15,552 nucleotides of DNA, taken from NCBI GenBank assembly GCA_944354085.1, contig CALVPW010000094.1, forward strand, positions 1 through 15,552. The letters run 5' to 3'. Position 1 is the first letter of the stretch, and each line of letters begins with the position of its first letter. A program made the position numbers and the translations under genes. Source of the DNA: an uncultured Clostridia bacterium. Lineage in GTDB: Bacteria; Bacillota; Clostridia; Christensenellales; Borkfalkiaceae. The notes beneath the pieces were generated by a model. The model was not told where the DNA came from, did no database searches, and saw only the letters and a program-made list of their open reading frames with translations. Of the stretch, positions 14,372-15,552 are shown piece after piece.

Positions 14372-15552
14372 GGCTGCTGCTCGTCGGAAATCCCAACGCG
14401 GGGAAGAGCACCTTGTTCAACGCGCTCGCCCGCGGCGGCGCGCGGGTGGGGAATTGGCACGGCGTGACGGTATGCGCGCTCGAAAAACAGACGGCGATCG
14501 GCGGGAAAAAGGTCACGCTCGTCGATCTTCCCGGCATGTATACGGCAGAGGGGACGGGCACGGAGGAGGCGGCTGCGCGGGCGTATTTAAGGGCGCACCC
14601 CGTCTCGCCCGTCCTTTTCGTATGCGAATGCGCGGCGCTCGCGCGGTGCATGCCGCTCTTTTGCGCGCTCGCCGCGGGGCGGCGGGCTGCGATCGCGCTC
14701 ACCAAGGCGCGGCGCTTTTTCAAACGGGGCGGAAGGCTGGATGTTGCGGCGCTCTCCTGCCGTCTCGGCGTGCCCGTCTTCGTGGCGGAGGGGCTGCGGC
14801 GGGACGCGCTCAAACGGCAGGCGGCGCGCGTCTTTTCCGCGCCCGTGTTTTGCGGGAAGGCGGTCTCGCTCGGCGGCATCTTTTTTCCGCCGCCCGCATC
14901 GCTCTCGCGGGCAGATATGCTCCTGACGGACGTCCGCTTCGCGCTGCCCTTCTTTTTTGTGCTGCTTGCCGCGGTGTTCTTTGTCACGTTTGCGGCGGGC
15001 GCGCCCGGCGATCGCATGAAAGGCGCCGTCGAGGCGCTCTTTTCCGATGTTTTTGCGGTGCGCGCACAGACGATCGCCTCGCCCGTGTTGCGCAGCCTCG
15101 TCTGCGGCGGCCTTTTGCCGGGGCTGGGGAGCGTGCTCGGTTTTTTGCCGCAGCTCATGCTGTTGTTTTTGTGCCTCGCCCTGCTCGAAGAGAGCGGGCT
15201 GCTGTCCCGCCTCGCCTATCTGACGGATGGCGCGCTTTCCCGCGTGGGACTGAGCGGCAGGGCGGTCTTTCCGCTCGTGATGGGGTTCGGCTGCACCGCG
15301 GTCGCCGTGCTCTCCGCACGGGCGCTGGACGGACGCAGCACGCAGCGTCGCACGATCGTATGCCTGCCGTATCTTCCGTGCAGCGCAAAACTGCCCGTAT
15401 TTTTAACGCTCTCCGCCTCCTTTTTCCGGGACCCGTTTTGGGGCGTGTGCCTTTTGTATGCGCTCGGCGTGGCGCTGGCGGCGTTCGCGGCGTGGCTCAC
15501 GGGCGGGCGCAGGCAGCCGTTTTTGCTCGAACTTGCGCCGCTGCAATGCCCG
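14368..15552 (+). CDS. feoB: Ferrous iron transporter B (FeoB-like), partial at the 3' side
   Basis: 395 residues are visible and the frame runs off the window end. Translation begins at TTG 14368, which overlaps the feoA stop (TTGA). A perfect GGAGGTGA (14356-14363) supports this start, and the protein begins MRLLLVGNPNAGKST, the G1 loop of FeoB. G2 (GVTV, 32-35) and G3 (DLPG, 53-56) are present. The G4 NxxD is missing: the equivalent stretch reads ALTKARRFFKRGGRLD. The cytosolic part before the first membrane segment (about 190) is only some 185 residues, against roughly 260-280 in classical FeoB, so the helical GDI region is reduced. The membrane part has the FeoB core: FLPQLMLLFLCLALLEESG, VGLSGRAVFPLVMGFGC and LPYLPCSAKLPVF. 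Fe(II) uptake is the likely role; Mn cannot be excluded. Confidence 0.88.
   Translation, partial: MRLLLVGNPNAGKSTLFNALARGGARVGNWHGVTVCALEKQTAIGGKKVTLVDLPGMYTAEGTGTEEAAARAYLRAHPVSPVLFVCECAALARCMPLFCALAAGRRAAIALTKARRFFKRGGRLDVAALSCRLGVPVFVAEGLRRDALKRQAARVFSAPVFCGKAVSLGGIFFPPPASLSRADMLLTDVRFALPFFFVLLAAVFFVTFAAGAPGDRMKGAVEALFSDVFAVRAQTIASPVLRSLVCGGLLPGLGSVLGFLPQLMLLFLCLALLEESGLLSRLAYLTDGALSRVGLSGRAVFPLVMGFGCTAVAVLSARALDGRSTQRRTIVCLPYLPCSAKLPVFLTLSASFFRDPFWGVCLLYALGVALAAFAAWLTGGRRQPFLLELAPLQCP

Noticed and set aside
13473..15158. 561-codon open frame on the minus strand
   Set aside because: It is antisense to ArsR, DUF378, feoA and feoB, all of which have recognisable families. Its product is low-complexity Ser/Arg/Pro/Ala.
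1..15552. CRISPR arrays, insertion sequences, tRNA or rRNA genes
   Set aside because: No regularly spaced repeats, transposase motifs, terminal inverted repeats with duplications, or RNA gene signatures were seen.

Overview
The window looks like chromosomal DNA of a GC-rich anaerobic member of the Bacillota (Clostridia-like). The evidence is a Firmicutes-type class III fructose-1,6-bisphosphatase, TmcAL (YlbM), a pta-ackA acetate pathway, a four-cysteine L32 protein beside a DUF177 (YceD) protein, a flavoprotein-rubredoxin fusion, strong GGAGG-type ribosome binding sites and many intrinsic terminators. No rRNA, tRNA, IS element, phage gene or CRISPR array is visible. I infer the lineage from gene content only.

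Layout. Positions 1-182 hold the 3' end of an unrecognised gene, closed by a terminator. fbp (315-2279) has its own promoter. A 376-base gap follows, with an inverted repeat, a doubtful small open frame and a structured leader. Next is a coenzyme A disulfide reductase-type flavoprotein fused to a rhodanese (2656-4305). It converges on minus-strand tmcAL (4360-5544) at a 13-bp perfect hairpin. tmcAL diverges from pta (5665-6720) and ackA (6755-7948). A consensus promoter then drives a DUF177 gene and rpmF (8036-8648). Next comes a translationally coupled pair: an unknown polytopic membrane protein (8727-9719) and a flavin reductase-like/rubredoxin fusion (9719-10348).

The last third is a metal-homeostasis block. 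csoR and a copper P-type ATPase lie behind a promoter carrying two CsoR-like operators. The ATPase has a CopZ-like domain fused at its C-terminus, preceded by its own ribosome binding site and ATG. An ArsR-family regulator, a DUF378 membrane protein, feoA and a 5' part of feoB follow. feoB starts at a TTG inside the feoA stop codon and runs off the end of the window.

How the genes may work together: pta and ackA make acetate and ATP, and TmcAL uses acetate and ATP to acetylate tRNA(Met), so the divergent pair is metabolically linked. CsoR, CopA and CopZ form a copper sensing and export circuit. The ArsR-DUF378-FeoAB group probably concerns ferrous iron or another metal. The most unusual points are the nested copZ start, the DKTAT phosphorylation motif in CopA, the compact FeoB without a recognisable G4 motif, and the strong terminator directly abutting a feoA start that has no visible ribosome binding site. 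I do not see a clearly undescribed multi-gene system; the unknown membrane protein coupled to the rubredoxin flavoprotein is the best candidate for new function.
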